DNA of 64,000 nucleotides from Andrena cerasifolii (taxonomy: Eukaryota; Arthropoda; Insecta; Hymenoptera; Andrenidae): NCBI RefSeq assembly GCF_050908995.1, contig NC_135123.1, positions 6,138,001-6,202,000 on the forward strand, written 5' to 3'. The position numbers and the translations under genes were made by a program. Shown here piece by piece: positions 32,319 to 45,000 of the stretch. Within the stretch, counting starts at the first letter, position 1. Each line of letters starts with the position of its first letter. The notes beneath the pieces are model-generated. The model was not told the origin of the DNA. It saw nothing but the letters and a program-made list of their open reading frames with translations, and ran no database searches.

Positions 32319-35300
32319 CGCGGAAGGGTGGTTGCAAATACGTAAGTATGTCGAAAGAGATTCGCTCGAAGAGAACGGCACGCACAATTCTATTGTGCGA
32401 GATTTCTAGCCCATCGGATTTCATCTGGCGTCGCGGAACAGGGAAATATCTGCAGAGGCGGGGGAGACACAGCTTCGGCGATTCAAGCTGCGATTATTAA
32501 AAGGGATATTCTAAGTCTAGTGGTTCCAGCAATTTAATTGCTTCTTAGGGAATTACGCGCACCTAGGACCGAGAAAAGAGGTGTTTTTTTATAATTTCTT
32601 TGCCTACAAGTAATTTTGTTAATCAAGAATCGTAATATGCGCGTGAAAACTTATAATTTAAAGAATATTTTGCAAAAACAAGAAATTACAAAAATATCAC
32701 CTCCGGGTATCACCCGAAAGAGAAATTGAAGCTAAGTAGTCTTCCTCAGACGCTCTTTTTTAAGTTTTCTTTTTGTAAGAAAAATATGAGTGCTTGCTCT
32801 TTAATTCAACCCTGCAATGCCATTTCTCAGACAAATTTCCTGAGTTTTTTAATGATCAGTTTTTTAGCCAAACTGCGGCTATTACAAAAAAAAACGTATG
32901 ATAAAGAGTAGATATTGATGTGAGAAATAATCGTGCCAAGTTCCATCCAAATCGGTACAGTGGTTTTTGAAATATCATTGGCATCCGAAAAATTAAAAAA
33001 TTCGAAAAACGTGGCTTCGAGAAAGCAGCGTTTAAAGTTTAAGATACAAGTTAAAGTGGGATAATTATTTTTTTGTTGAATTTACAGAAAATCGTCGATT
33101 CCGGGGCCAGAGAATTGGCCTTCCGTTGACGTTGTAACTTCTGCGAATTCTTTATTGGAAAAATCGATTGTTTCGAGCATTCCAGGTGTATGTCACCCAT
33201 TACTTAGACTTTGATAAATACCTGACACATAAAATTCTTTGAGTACACCAAGCAAGTTAACTACAAAAATTTTCAATTAACCAAAAAAAAAATCGGTGGT
33301 CTTCGAAATCGTAAATGCAGATTGCTTACATTCTGTAAATTTGACTATTCAGTTACAAGAATAGGATTGCTCAAGGTTCTAAGCTTTGAAGCATCCACGA
33401 AAAGGCAAAAATCGATGTCTGCATGTGCAGGTGCACGTTATCCCTTAATTAGAGCCGCGTTCCGCGAAGCCACGCGTGTTGTGCAAAAATTAAGGTAGTT
33501 CGTGGGAGTTTTGATTAAATACGTTGGTTTAACATTTCTGCAGAGGATCTGTCGTGTATCCGCGGGGGTGTCCGCGGCGCATTTCAATGTGTCGGAATTA
33601 TCTCGATTCGTGTCGCCGCAAGACGTCACCGCGTCTGGAATACATTGGAATTTCTTTCATTCTTCCCCCCGACCTCTTGCACCGAAGACAGCTTGCGCCC
33701 CGAGGAGGAGGCCCTCGGGACGTTTCCGTCAGGATAGCCCGAGCGGTATTAATGTTTGCCTGCTCGCCAGGCAAACTCATTCTTCACCTGCCGCGTAACA
33801 CGAAACTTCGCCGCCTTTCAACGTATTTCGCAATCCAACTGGACAAGAGCCGTGAAAGTTCGATTAAAAGTTACCAGTGCACGCTACAGTTTCCCTTACA
33901 CAATAACGCCAAACGATGTAATAAAGCTCGACAAACAGAGGTAATAATAACAGGTACACCGTGAAACTTCGTCGGAAGCAAAGGGGCTACTAAAAATTGT
34001 TTGAAGAACGCACTTATATAAATATTAATAGCGTGCTGGGTGGAAAGTTGAATGGGGGGAATTATTAGAGAGCTCGACGGAGGGTTGATGAGGAAACGTG
34101 ACAATTTTTCAGCGCTTCAGTGACGCGGTGGGTGGCCAAGGACAGTGATGAGCAACCTTTAACCAGTAGTGGGCCAAAAATTTCAAGCTAATACTCTACG
34201 CGGGCCGCAGTATTAAATACTTAAATACACTAAGCAACGAATTTTAATTTATAGGGTGAATTTGCTACTGCTGGCATAGATATACAATTGAAACAATTGC
34301 GGGTTTCTCGTCACTGGTTTAGAATAGGTTGCACCTTTCTCGTGGGCTGAGAATACAGGTAATAAGTGGCTGGAGTAAAAATACTGAGAATCGTGAGAAT
34401 CAACGGTGTACCCGATCAGCTATGATAGAAGCACCAGTGTACAACGGGTAACCAGTTGCTTTGCCATAATGGCACCGCTAACCTGTTGCCGAGATCTACT
34501 GGAAGCTGCTGAAAGCAGGTGTTCGACAGTCGAGAGGGCTGCGTTGGTCGTCCTCGGTGCTCCTCGCTGCACACGTGACGTTCAAGTGGAGAGATTCGGG
34601 GAAAGCGAGCGATGGTCCGTTTTCGTCTGTAGATGGTAAGATCCAGGGATACGATGTTAGTGGCGAGATTCGCGATGGTTCAGCCCTTAAATACGGGCCG
34701 ATGCCACGACATGCGCGCTCCCACCATGGCGAAATCGCACGCATATCACACCCCCTCGTCCTGCGTGGTTGACGTACATTTTCAATTTTCCCGTGACACG
34801 TCGAATAAAAATTTCATGGGGACACGGACGGTTGCGTAACCGCGTGTCCTCAGCCTTCCATTTTTTTCTTCTTCTTCTTCGCCTTATACTCCTTGCTCTT
34901 CGCGGGCCCACCCCCTGCACGCGTTCTCTCGCTTGGACGCGCAGCTTGCAAACGAGATTTTAACTGTGCAACACTCGTTGGAGAACGAGGCAAGTTCTGG
35001 GGGCTCATCAATTTTTTAGCAGCCTATCCTGCAGGTCTGTTAGGCGTTTTTTTTTTGCGGGCGCGCGTAGTTCGAGCAGGGAGTTGTTTTTTAGCATCTA
35101 GTCTCTGTGAAGTTTCGATGTCCCAAGCGAAAGGGTTTTGCATTCTGCGGCTACTTTTCAGGGATAATATGTTGCTTCTTTTTCATCGAAGATACAAGTT
35201 TGGTCACGCGCCCTCCAGACGCCAATTTTGTTGCTAAACTGCGAATGGTAATACAGCCCCATACGCCTTCTCCGAACTTGGGCCATTTCGTTCGATTTAA

Positions 35301-38268
35301 TGTTCTCCCAAACCTTCGCTCGCTTCTCTCTTTTAAACGATTTTATTTATCTTCGTATTCCTCTTGACTGTGTACCTTTTGCTTTGTGCTCTCCGCCCCC
35401 TCCGATAAGCTCCCCTATTCTTTTAATGGTAAAGTCTTATACAAACCCGCTCTCCACGTGCATCCGCGGAAGAACGTTTGACTTAATAACTCGATTTACG
35501 ATCGTTAGACCTTGGAATGTAGTAATGAGCGGTGTACTCGCTCGATACGGTTCCAGCTGCGTCGAATTTCAAGCTCGCGGGCAGCGAGTACAGAGTGCTT
35601 GGATGAAAGCGGAGGGTAAACTGTTCCTACGCTTTGCGAAAGTAACGCTGCCAGTTGGGAAACCGAGCGTCGTTTAGTAAAAAGGTTCTGGGCGCGAGGA
35701 GCCGGTTTGCTTCGAAGCATCTCGCATTGGGACACTTGCATCATTCTTGGATTTGCGCCAGATACCCAAGTATTCCCCTCGATTTTCGTCCATCTTCCGT
35801 AAATTCTGCTCGATCCCGAAACTCCTGGACCAATGCTGAGGCCGTAATCCATTTTGCTAAGGCTTTATCATTTCCCTGAATTCCCTTCCAAGAATGTAGG
35901 TCGAGTATTAGTGTATCGTTTCGGCCATCCAGCTCCAATCGAAGGAACAAACAAGAGGAGGTGTCCAAGAGATATTGAATACATATCGATTATTGACCGA
36001 GCGACACCACGTACGGTGCAATAAAACCAGGGGACGATCAAATGAGAAGACACCTAGACGTTAATTGTCCACGTCTAAGTTCCTCCATAAACCACTCATT
36101 GTTTCTAACGCGATAATTGAACGAGGAGATCGTCGATATACGAATGGATCTAGTTTCCGTCGGATCCCGAAATATTCGGTTCCTCTGCACTTCGGGGCGT
36201 ACATCCTTCCCCGATTCTCTTCCTCGTATGAGACGACCAAGATAGATTCCGAATCAAACGGCCACAGACCCATCCAGCCGATAAATAGGAGATGAAAGTC
36301 CACCCACACTCTTCCAGGATGAGTGGGAATTTTCACGGGAATCCTTTCAGCTCCCAAGGTTGCATCTTATACAATCCTTGCAGCTCCTCGTCATCGCTGC
36401 CAAAATTACATCGACGAGGCGGGCGAGGAGAGGAGCGAATCCACCATCGATCACTATTTCGACGATCGATTCGGGGGAGCCGCGGAGCAAAGAACAGTAA
36501 TAATAGAACAACGCACGACCAAGAGCGGCGGTTTTCGTTCGCCGGGCGACGACAATGTTCCTCTTCTTTTTTTTTTTAAATGAAATACGACGACCTGCGG
36601 ATCAAGATTTATTCAGGAAGTAGATCCACCACGTGACCGATCGCCTTTGCATACCGGTGAACTTGAATCGCTGCGCGGCGCGAGGATCCCTTGATCGTGA
36701 CCAGTACGGTCGCGCCCGTCGCCTTTGTAATAACCGCGACCCTGTAAAGTTGCAATAGTGATTTTACGGCGCCGCTTGATATTCGAGATCCGTCCGTGGA
36801 GAGGGTGGACCGAGCTGAACGAGAGCTCGCGCTTTAATCGTAATGGATTACCCCTGTAACAACGGGCAGAAAGTTTGGTGCTGCTCGTCTTGAACGGCTC
36901 CCTTCGTCGAATCCGCATACGGTAGAGATCAGCCTGGCCTCCTTTGCGCGCGGCGAAACGGAGGATCTGCAGGGCCGGTCGGTGAGTAACGCGATACCGA
37001 TTCTCCTCTGTTGTGCCTGGAACGGAAAGGGGCCGATTAGTGGCACGGAACCGAAGAAACAGCGGATGGGAATAATTTGAGACTTTGCAAGAAAATCAGG
37101 CTGCTATTCGAGCTTGGAGTTTTGTAAGATATTTACCCGAGGCAAGTGGACTTTTGTACAATTTGTTGGGGAGGAATAGTAGCTCGAAATTTTGGAAGTC
37201 CACCCTGCCAGAACGAATAGATAATTTTTTATTTATTTATATGCGGGTGGCCACCCTTTTCGTTTGGTGATAGTGCTAAATAATGCTGTGTTAATATGTA
37301 GATTTTAAACAGTTTTCAAAAAGTTAATACGTTTCCACCTGCCCCCCAGCAGTCTTCGATTTTTCTTGTGGTTAGCAAGTTTCCAAGTCGATCGAAAGGT
37401 CTCTTCGTTAGAAGAAGTTTTTAGGTGAGATTGTGTTTTACTGATAATTTACGTCTCGAGCTAAAGAGTTTCGTTTCCCTCTAGTGCTTCAAAAAGAAAA
37501 TGTTTCGGTACGTGAAATTTATTCCAACGATAAAAAACACTGTTTATTTGGACTATATTAGAGCATTGTTGGCGGACAACAGTGTGCCAAAACAGAAGAA
37601 TCATTGTATCGTTAAGAAATTCGTCAAAAATCGCAGGCTTCGATTATGCGTTCAATTAAACTCGCCCGGGCACCGCTTAATTACACAAATTCGGTAGAAT
37701 TAAATGCATGTGATGTGACTAGTATCGTTATTGTTATCGTTAATATGCATATCGATGTTTGCGTAGTCTTTGACATTTATTTGTCCTTTTTGCCAGTACC
37801 TGCTTCGTTTGCATATCGTACCCAGCGTTTATTATCGATTTATTCAGTCACATTTCGGAATTATCAATTTCCAAATAAAACGAGCGCTGCTCGCTACCGA
37901 ATCCCTCGGTTTCTAAAACGGCACCGTCCTCTGTACCTTCGAGGGGCAATATGCTTCCTTCATTTATCTCTGACCCGTGAGAAACATTTTACAGAAAATT
38001 CTTAACGTCCGAATATTTTCCAATCTCGAAGGCAGTCAGCCAGCCGAACAAGAATATCAATATCCCCGTTCCAGCCCACACAGAGTACATTGTTAATATA
38101 TTTTAATAGGCACCGCGATTGACTAACATTACCACTGTACCGCGTTGCATAAAGAACGATCGTCCGTTAACATAAAGAATACATTTTCTCTTCATTTCCG
38201 TTCCGTCGCACGAATTAATATGTTTTCGAAATATACAGAGCCTCGCCTAACCGGGGGACCCTCCGCGC

Positions 38269-38313
38269 GTGTGCGAGCGCGCGCGTGTGCGAGCGCGCGC
38301 GCGCGCGCGCGTA
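38269..38313. repeat. Alternating purine-pyrimidine (CG/TG) tract
   Basis: About 45 bp of GTGCGAGCGCGCG-like sequence ends in a pure (CG)n run. Such alternating tracts can adopt Z-DNA. Confidence 0.7.
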
Positions 38314-39019
38314 CCGTTCCCTCGTCGAGGGTTCGTACCCCCGAAAGACGGGAAAGTTTCAAATCAAAAGGACTCGAGACAGCAGATAAACTCCATATTT
38401 TGGCTGGACCCTGCGAATCGACAGAATTCCATCAAAATCCGGGGGTGGAGGATTCGCCGATCAGATAAGGTATCGGGGGCCTCCAATAATGTAGCATCTT
38501 TTTCTCTACGGTGGTATTCCTCCAAGGAGAATCACGGCGAGGCATCGCGAAACTTGGTATCCGAGCTTCTCGACGGGTGTCTGCTTAGAATATTCAAACA
38601 AATACCTCGTCGAATGATTTCTCCTATTACCGTTCGAAGGTTCTGTAAAAACACCCCTAGATCGCTCTAATAATTTCCATCTTCGCCAATCGAACGAACC
38701 TTGCTCCGTTCATCCTCTAATATAGTAAAGCTACATATATCGTGGGCGTGCGAGGAGGATCCTCTGAATCCGGAAAATTAAGTTTCCAGGGGGGTCGGTG
38801 AACCCTAAAATAGGAAACAGTTGTGAATTTGATACTAGTAAAATATGAATTTTAGGAGAAAATTGCAGTTAGTGGATTACATTCTTTACAGAGCATCTTC
38901 GTCAGTATCCAGAAAACGGGAAGCATCCAGAACGCCATCGTGAATGGCCCCACCATTCGCAAGCGTGTTAGTAACGTCGAAACACCAGGATTAATATTTA
39001 TTGACCATAATCACCCACC

Positions 39020-42000
39020 ATGCTTCGCCAATTAAGCACCGATTTCTTCAAGACCCAGCCCCAAGACCCGGAAAAAACAACGTTCCAGTCGTTTATCGCT
39101 AACTCGAAGGTGGCGCAAAAGGAAGGTGGACCTGGTAAGCGTTACACCCTATTTCGTATCGATTAATTCTCCGCAACGTCCTGTAACATACCGAGAAAGA
39201 AGCGGAATTAGAAGAAGAAAAAATATGCAATGTTTAAAATAAGGGGAGGCAGGAAGAAGGGTAGATGTAATTCCGCCGGTGTCTCGTTCTCCTGTTTTCC
39301 GGACTTATGTTTGCGACGCGTTCTCGTGCGCTAACTCGATTCCCGGTACGTTTGAACGTGAACGCTAAAGGAACGAGTCTTGGCGACCGTTCCGCGAACG
39401 TTCGAAATTTCATTGTTAAGGTACACGGCTAATGTCCATTAACGTGATCAAATCTGTCTAATCGCACCTGCGATTTTCCAGACGCGCACAGCGCGCCGCG
39501 TCGGGCCATCGTAAACAATATCGTGGCCTTCGGGAAGGGAAACAGACGGTTCCTTAATCAGAAACAGTCGAACGATGTTACGGTGGCGTTTCGCAAACAG
39601 TATTATTCGTTAGCATATGCTTCCATAATGAACGACAAAGCGAGACACTTGAGCATTCAGATTGAAAAGTAGTCACATAATTGCTTGGGACGTTGAAACG
39701 GAAATTCGAAACGGAATTCCAGTATGAAATTTTTACGTTAATGTGTGTTCGAGGTTGTTTGTCAAGGGTTACACTTGCCGAGGATTAAGGGGTCAATCTG
39801 GTAATCACGCCGCAAAATTCAGCAACATTCAGGCTTTTTTTTCGCAGCGAATACAATGAATAACAATGTCGAACATTTTTTTCATTTATTAAGCTACTTG
39901 TAATGTATACGGAACAATTTTTTAAATATACTTTTAATTGTGTTCTTTCAATGTTATCTGCAGTTCAAAATCGCGCCTTTGAAAAGAAATACCTCCTTGG
40001 CGGGAGCGATTTAAGCTCACAGACGCACCTGAAATAAAATAAACAAGCTGATTCTTAATCATTATGAGTACCGCTATCGCAGGTGCCAGAATTAGCCACG
40101 CAAGTAAAAATTTAACAAAATTGCGCGCATTCGAACTTCAGGTGAGAATGGAAAATTTCGAAACTTGAAGCTTGAATGCGCGCAATTTTGTTAAATTTTT
40201 ACTTACGTGGCTAATTCTGGCACCTGCGATAGCAGTTTGTTTTCTTTTGTATCAGATGAGTCTGTGAATCACTCTCGTCGTCTTTTCAATGGCGCGATTT
40301 TTAACTCCAGATAACATTGAAAAGACACAATTAAAAGTGTATTTAAACAATTGTTTCCGTATACATTATAAGGAGATTAATAAATGAAAAATAGTTTGAC
40401 ATTGTTATTCATTGTATTCACTGAGAAGAAAAAGCCTGAATGTTGCCGAATTTTGCGACGTGATTACCAGAATGACCTCTTAAGCTACATCGAGCATGGC
40501 CGCGCAGCGGTCTGACTCAATTCGATATACTCCACTGAAACTATCATCTTTCTTGTGTTACTAAGATAATAACGTACCAAGCAACCATAATTGTTATCTA
40601 TTTTATCTAAACATACCATTAATCCAGATGGTGATGCTTTATATTATCAAGATGGCGGCCATCTTGTTGTTCCACCCTTTCCATATTACATCAAATCGTG
40701 GCACGCTCCGTGCGACCGTAGATTCTCGACCGTACTCCCTAAACACCTATAAGCCTTATTCCAAACGCAATTCACAAGAATCAGTTGCATGAAATATCGG
40801 CAATATGGCAGCCAGAATTACCTAACTTTGAGTCTATGACAGCGCACAAAGTATGCAACGAGAAAGCGATGCTTCATCGCGCATAATGGAAGGCCAAGGA
40901 AAATATGTAGTCTTACGACCGTGTCGTCGATCTATTGTCTCGCATTAGTTTGCCCTATTAAGCGGCACGAAAGTATAAAATAATCCGATTGTTTTTGGCC
41001 TGTGTGCGAAAGTATCAAGGCCTGCTTCGCGTGATACTCCTAATTGACGATACACGGAAACACAAACACGTGGGCGACACGTTAAAGGGGCGCGGGGAGC
41101 ATAGGAAATTACTATGAACTTGGTACCCGTCGACTCGTAATGAATTATTCATAGACGGAGGTAAAAAAAAAAAAGAAGGAAAATATCAGTAAGACAGAGT
41201 TCCCAGCGCGGGACCTTTAAATATTCATGAAACGCGACCACATGACGCAGATTACAAAAGTGGACGTTACCTTAAATCCCAAATGCGATCTCCATCCGAT
41301 TTTGGCTCGCGGGACTGTTCTGCTGCACATCCTAGGGACGCTATCTCCGCCGCACGATTTGCACTTCAATCGCGATAGAAACACTTCTTTTCACTGGCCA
41401 TTCTAGAAATCTCAGCGCTGAACCACAGATTCTCGCGAGATCTGCATCAGGTTCGAGATCCACAACGAACATCTCCAGAAATTAGGTTAACGAATTCGAA
41501 ACGTCATTTGTCATTCCTGTGAAAGACGCTAGAGACGCTATGATCGATGTTTTCGAGATATCACATGTACCGGTCACCATGGGTAAAATGCGCACCGATG
41601 CCATCGATAATGTCGGGATTATTGGCCCCCGATTTTCGTAACTTTCTACGTCTCTGCAATGTACGCGTGGAACACGGGTATTATCGTTACGCAAAGACAG
41701 GAGTTCGTATATATCACCATGACTTATAACGTGATTATAGGAGCTCCTCCCGCGAATTGGGATTTATTCTTCCGGTGAGTTTCTGTAAAAATGCGGGATG
41801 CGGTCGTAATGAGGGGTTAGGAGGAAAGAGGACAGTTGGGATAACGGTGACTTCGATTATATCGAAAGCTGTAGAATTTTAGTAATTAGTTTCTAGTTAA
41901 GTATTACTCGCTAATAGGCTCGAACAAGTTACGTAAACAAATCTGGGGGAATCTTTGCCGCAGCTTTCTCATTAAAGAAACTCAAATGGTAACGTTCACT

Positions 42001-45000
42001 TGACATTCAGCAGAAGCGAATGCGCTTTTGGGATTATTGCGGCGGTTAGAACAGAGGACAGTTGTTATTCGTGGCAGTAACTGCGTTGGAAAGAGTAAAG
42101 TGCAACGAAGTATAATAACGAAGTGACGGCGGTAAAAAGTTCGATTCCCTTATACATAAACATACAGCAACAGGTGTCGATAATCAACATTATTGCCTCG
42201 TGAAACGAGCGCGTGACACTTTTATGATGCAATCGACACTACGTCTTCTATTCAATAACGCCGTTTCGCAACTTATGTCGCAATCTGAAATTCTGCCCCT
42301 CTCTGCCCCCTTCTCAGATTACATCCTCGATCCCCATCACGCCTGCTGCCCTACCTACGAGGAAGCTCTCAAGGACTCCATAGAGAGCCCGGAGAAGTTT
42401 TGGGGAGAAGCGGCGCAGTGCGTCCATTGGAGCAAACCGTGGACCAAGGTCTTGGATAAGTCTAATCCGCCGTTTACCAAATGGTACGCGCCCGTTTGTA
42501 ATTTACATTTGCATACGCTGCCACCGTTAATGCTTCGCGATTCTTTCGCGAGATATAATTATCTTACAATCTCGATTTCGATCTTCTTTGCCCGGCGAAG
42601 GGCAACGTCAGGGACCTGCGTTACCATTCGTCGGGCCACGAGGAACAAAGAACCTTTTTTCTGTAACTTGTGGAGTAAATGTTGCAGGTTCGTCGGCGGG
42701 GAATTGAACGCTTGCTACAATGCGGTGGATCGGCACGTTCACGCTGGGAACGGGAAGAAAACTGCTCTGATTTACGACAGCCCGCAAACATCGACGATCC
42801 GACGAGTGCCTTACGACGAGCTTCTTGAGAAAACGTCCCTGCTAGCCGGCGCCCTGGCTGACATGGGCGTCGGCAAGGGAGACGTGGTCATCATCTACAT
42901 GCCCCTAATCCCCGAAACCATAATCGCGATCTTAGCGGTAACACGCCTCGGCGCGATTCACTCGGTAGTATTCGGCGGTAAGGATGGGTACTTCAAAGTT
43001 AATCTATTATTCTCTTATGAATGAATTACAGTGTCGCGTGTGAACTGCTTGATTTGCATTCATAAGGAAAAGTACGGCGAGGGTCTTGATTATTTATGAC
43101 GCAATATAGGAAATGCGATATTACCGAGATTCAGTGCAATTATGCTGTCTTCCGACGCGTCGATATAACGATTGTTAATGATGCATTGTTTGCTGAAAGG
43201 TGTAGAACCCAAGAGTCATGAATGTCATAGGAATGATATTGCGTGTCACGGGGATTAATAAGAGCAATTGAGCGCCCCGGAATGAATGCAGGTAGTGAAT
43301 ATTTCTGATTGAATACCAAAGCAGAGTTACATAGTCCGTAGCCCATGAGATATGAAGAAAATTTCTCAATAATGAATCCTCGTACAAAAAACTTTAGTTT
43401 TGCGATTTCACTCTCCTTCTCTTGGGTTGTACCACTCGTAGCGGGTATAAGTACGTTTCCGATGCAGAGTTTTGACGAATCACGCGCCGCGACGACTAGA
43501 TCGAAGATAACAGACCACGTTCCCGGATTTCAGGGTACGCCGCGAGAGAATTAGCCAACAGGATAGACCACGCGAAGCCGAAGGTGGTGATCGCGGCCAG
43601 CTGCGGCCTGGAGCCGTCCAAGATCGTTCAGTAGGTTCTACCTTCTCTAAAACCGTAACGCGTTTAAGACACGAGAGCTTCTAGCTACATGCACCTCTGT
43701 GATCCCCAAAACCGTAGGTACACCACAATGCTGAACGGTGCCCTGAACACCATCACAGTAAAGAAGCCCCGGTGCATCATATTCCAGAGGCGGAACATAT
43801 GGGAGAGCCCGCTGCTGCAGGACCAGTACGACTGGGACGAGTTGATGAGGAAGTCCAGGCCCCATCCTTGCCAGCCGGTCGAAGCGAACGAGCCTTTGTA
43901 CATACTCTATACATCGGGCACGACAGGTAGTTAGACGGGAACCACCAACGAATATAATAGACAGGGGAAAAAGAGATGAACGGAATTTACTCTGAAACTC
44001 ACTTTCGTTACTAGCTGCCGATAGAACTCCGAATGCCCGCTGCCGCCGGGGTTGTTACCAGCGAAACTCATTACCTTGTAAATTCCAGCGCCGCCGGGTT
44101 CATCAATCAAGCTGCGCGGCTAACGGTTCCGGGCACCGGCGTCAAACCGCGAGTCGAAGGTGTCGAGTCGCGCGAATTGAAAAATCATGCGAAAATTGCA
44201 CAGCGTGCCGATCGAAAGTCGTTAAAGCGTGCAGCAACTGTACTTTCAATAACGCGCTGCGAGAATGTTTGGCCAATACGACAGTCGTATAGAGAAAAGG
44301 GATATTTTAATGCTTGAAAGAGTCGGGACGATGAAATTCGAAACCCATCGCGAAACAGGGGCAACGGACTCAATTAACCGTTTTCCACCGTAGGTGAACC
44401 GAAGGGGATATTGAGAACGGTCGGCGGGCATCTGGTGACTGTTTGTTGGACGATGAAAGCGGTTTATGGAATGGACAAGGACTCCGTTTGGTGGGTAGCG
44501 TCGGACATGGGCTGGGTGGTCGGACACTCTTACATTTGCTACGGGCCTCTCCTCTACGGCGCGACCAGCATCATGTTCGAGGGGAAGCCTGATAGGACCC
44601 CGGATGCGGCCCAATATTTCAGGTTCGGTCTGTTTAGAAGTATAATAGGATTGAAAGGGAAGAACATAGAGACTAACTAATTTAAAGTATAAAGGGGAGG
44701 GGAGGTGGTGTTGGAGGATTCTTCTCCCGCCCGAAAACTTTAATATAGGGGTGGTGGGTGGGTAACTGTAGGAATTAGTTTCGTAATTCCTACATATTCG
44801 AGAGCTCGGAAAAAACGACCTCGAGAGATGGGGATTTGAACCGGCGATCTTCGGGTCCTCCGCATTACTGGCCAGCCGCGTTACCAACGTCGCCAAAGCC
44901 GACCCTCCGAGTTCTCTTATTCCGGGCTCTCTCTTATGGCGGTTCCTGATGCCACACGGAGTTAGGCATTAACTAAATAAAAAATGCTTTAAATAACGAA

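Larger units (their letters stand above)
31635..39019. other. Intergenic sequence between repeat cluster and ACSS3
   Basis: No gene could be supported over about 7.4 kb. It holds a short repeat shared with the Sara intron (31636-31695), a G-run at 32293-32318, a fragment of the P1-type words near 32995-33050, and a CG/TG tract at 38269-38313. Many open frames here overlap on both strands and lack homology, codon signal or splice sites. Confidence 0.5.

Noticed and set aside
32135..36583. Many 60-125 codon frames in the 32-36.6 kb region
   Set aside because: They overlap on both strands, lack conserved motifs and cannot be joined by convincing splice sites.
44830..44920. Possible tRNA gene on the minus strand
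   Set aside because: A and B boxes are present but the flanks do not pair into an acceptor stem and a second copy is dispersed; it fits a SINE better.
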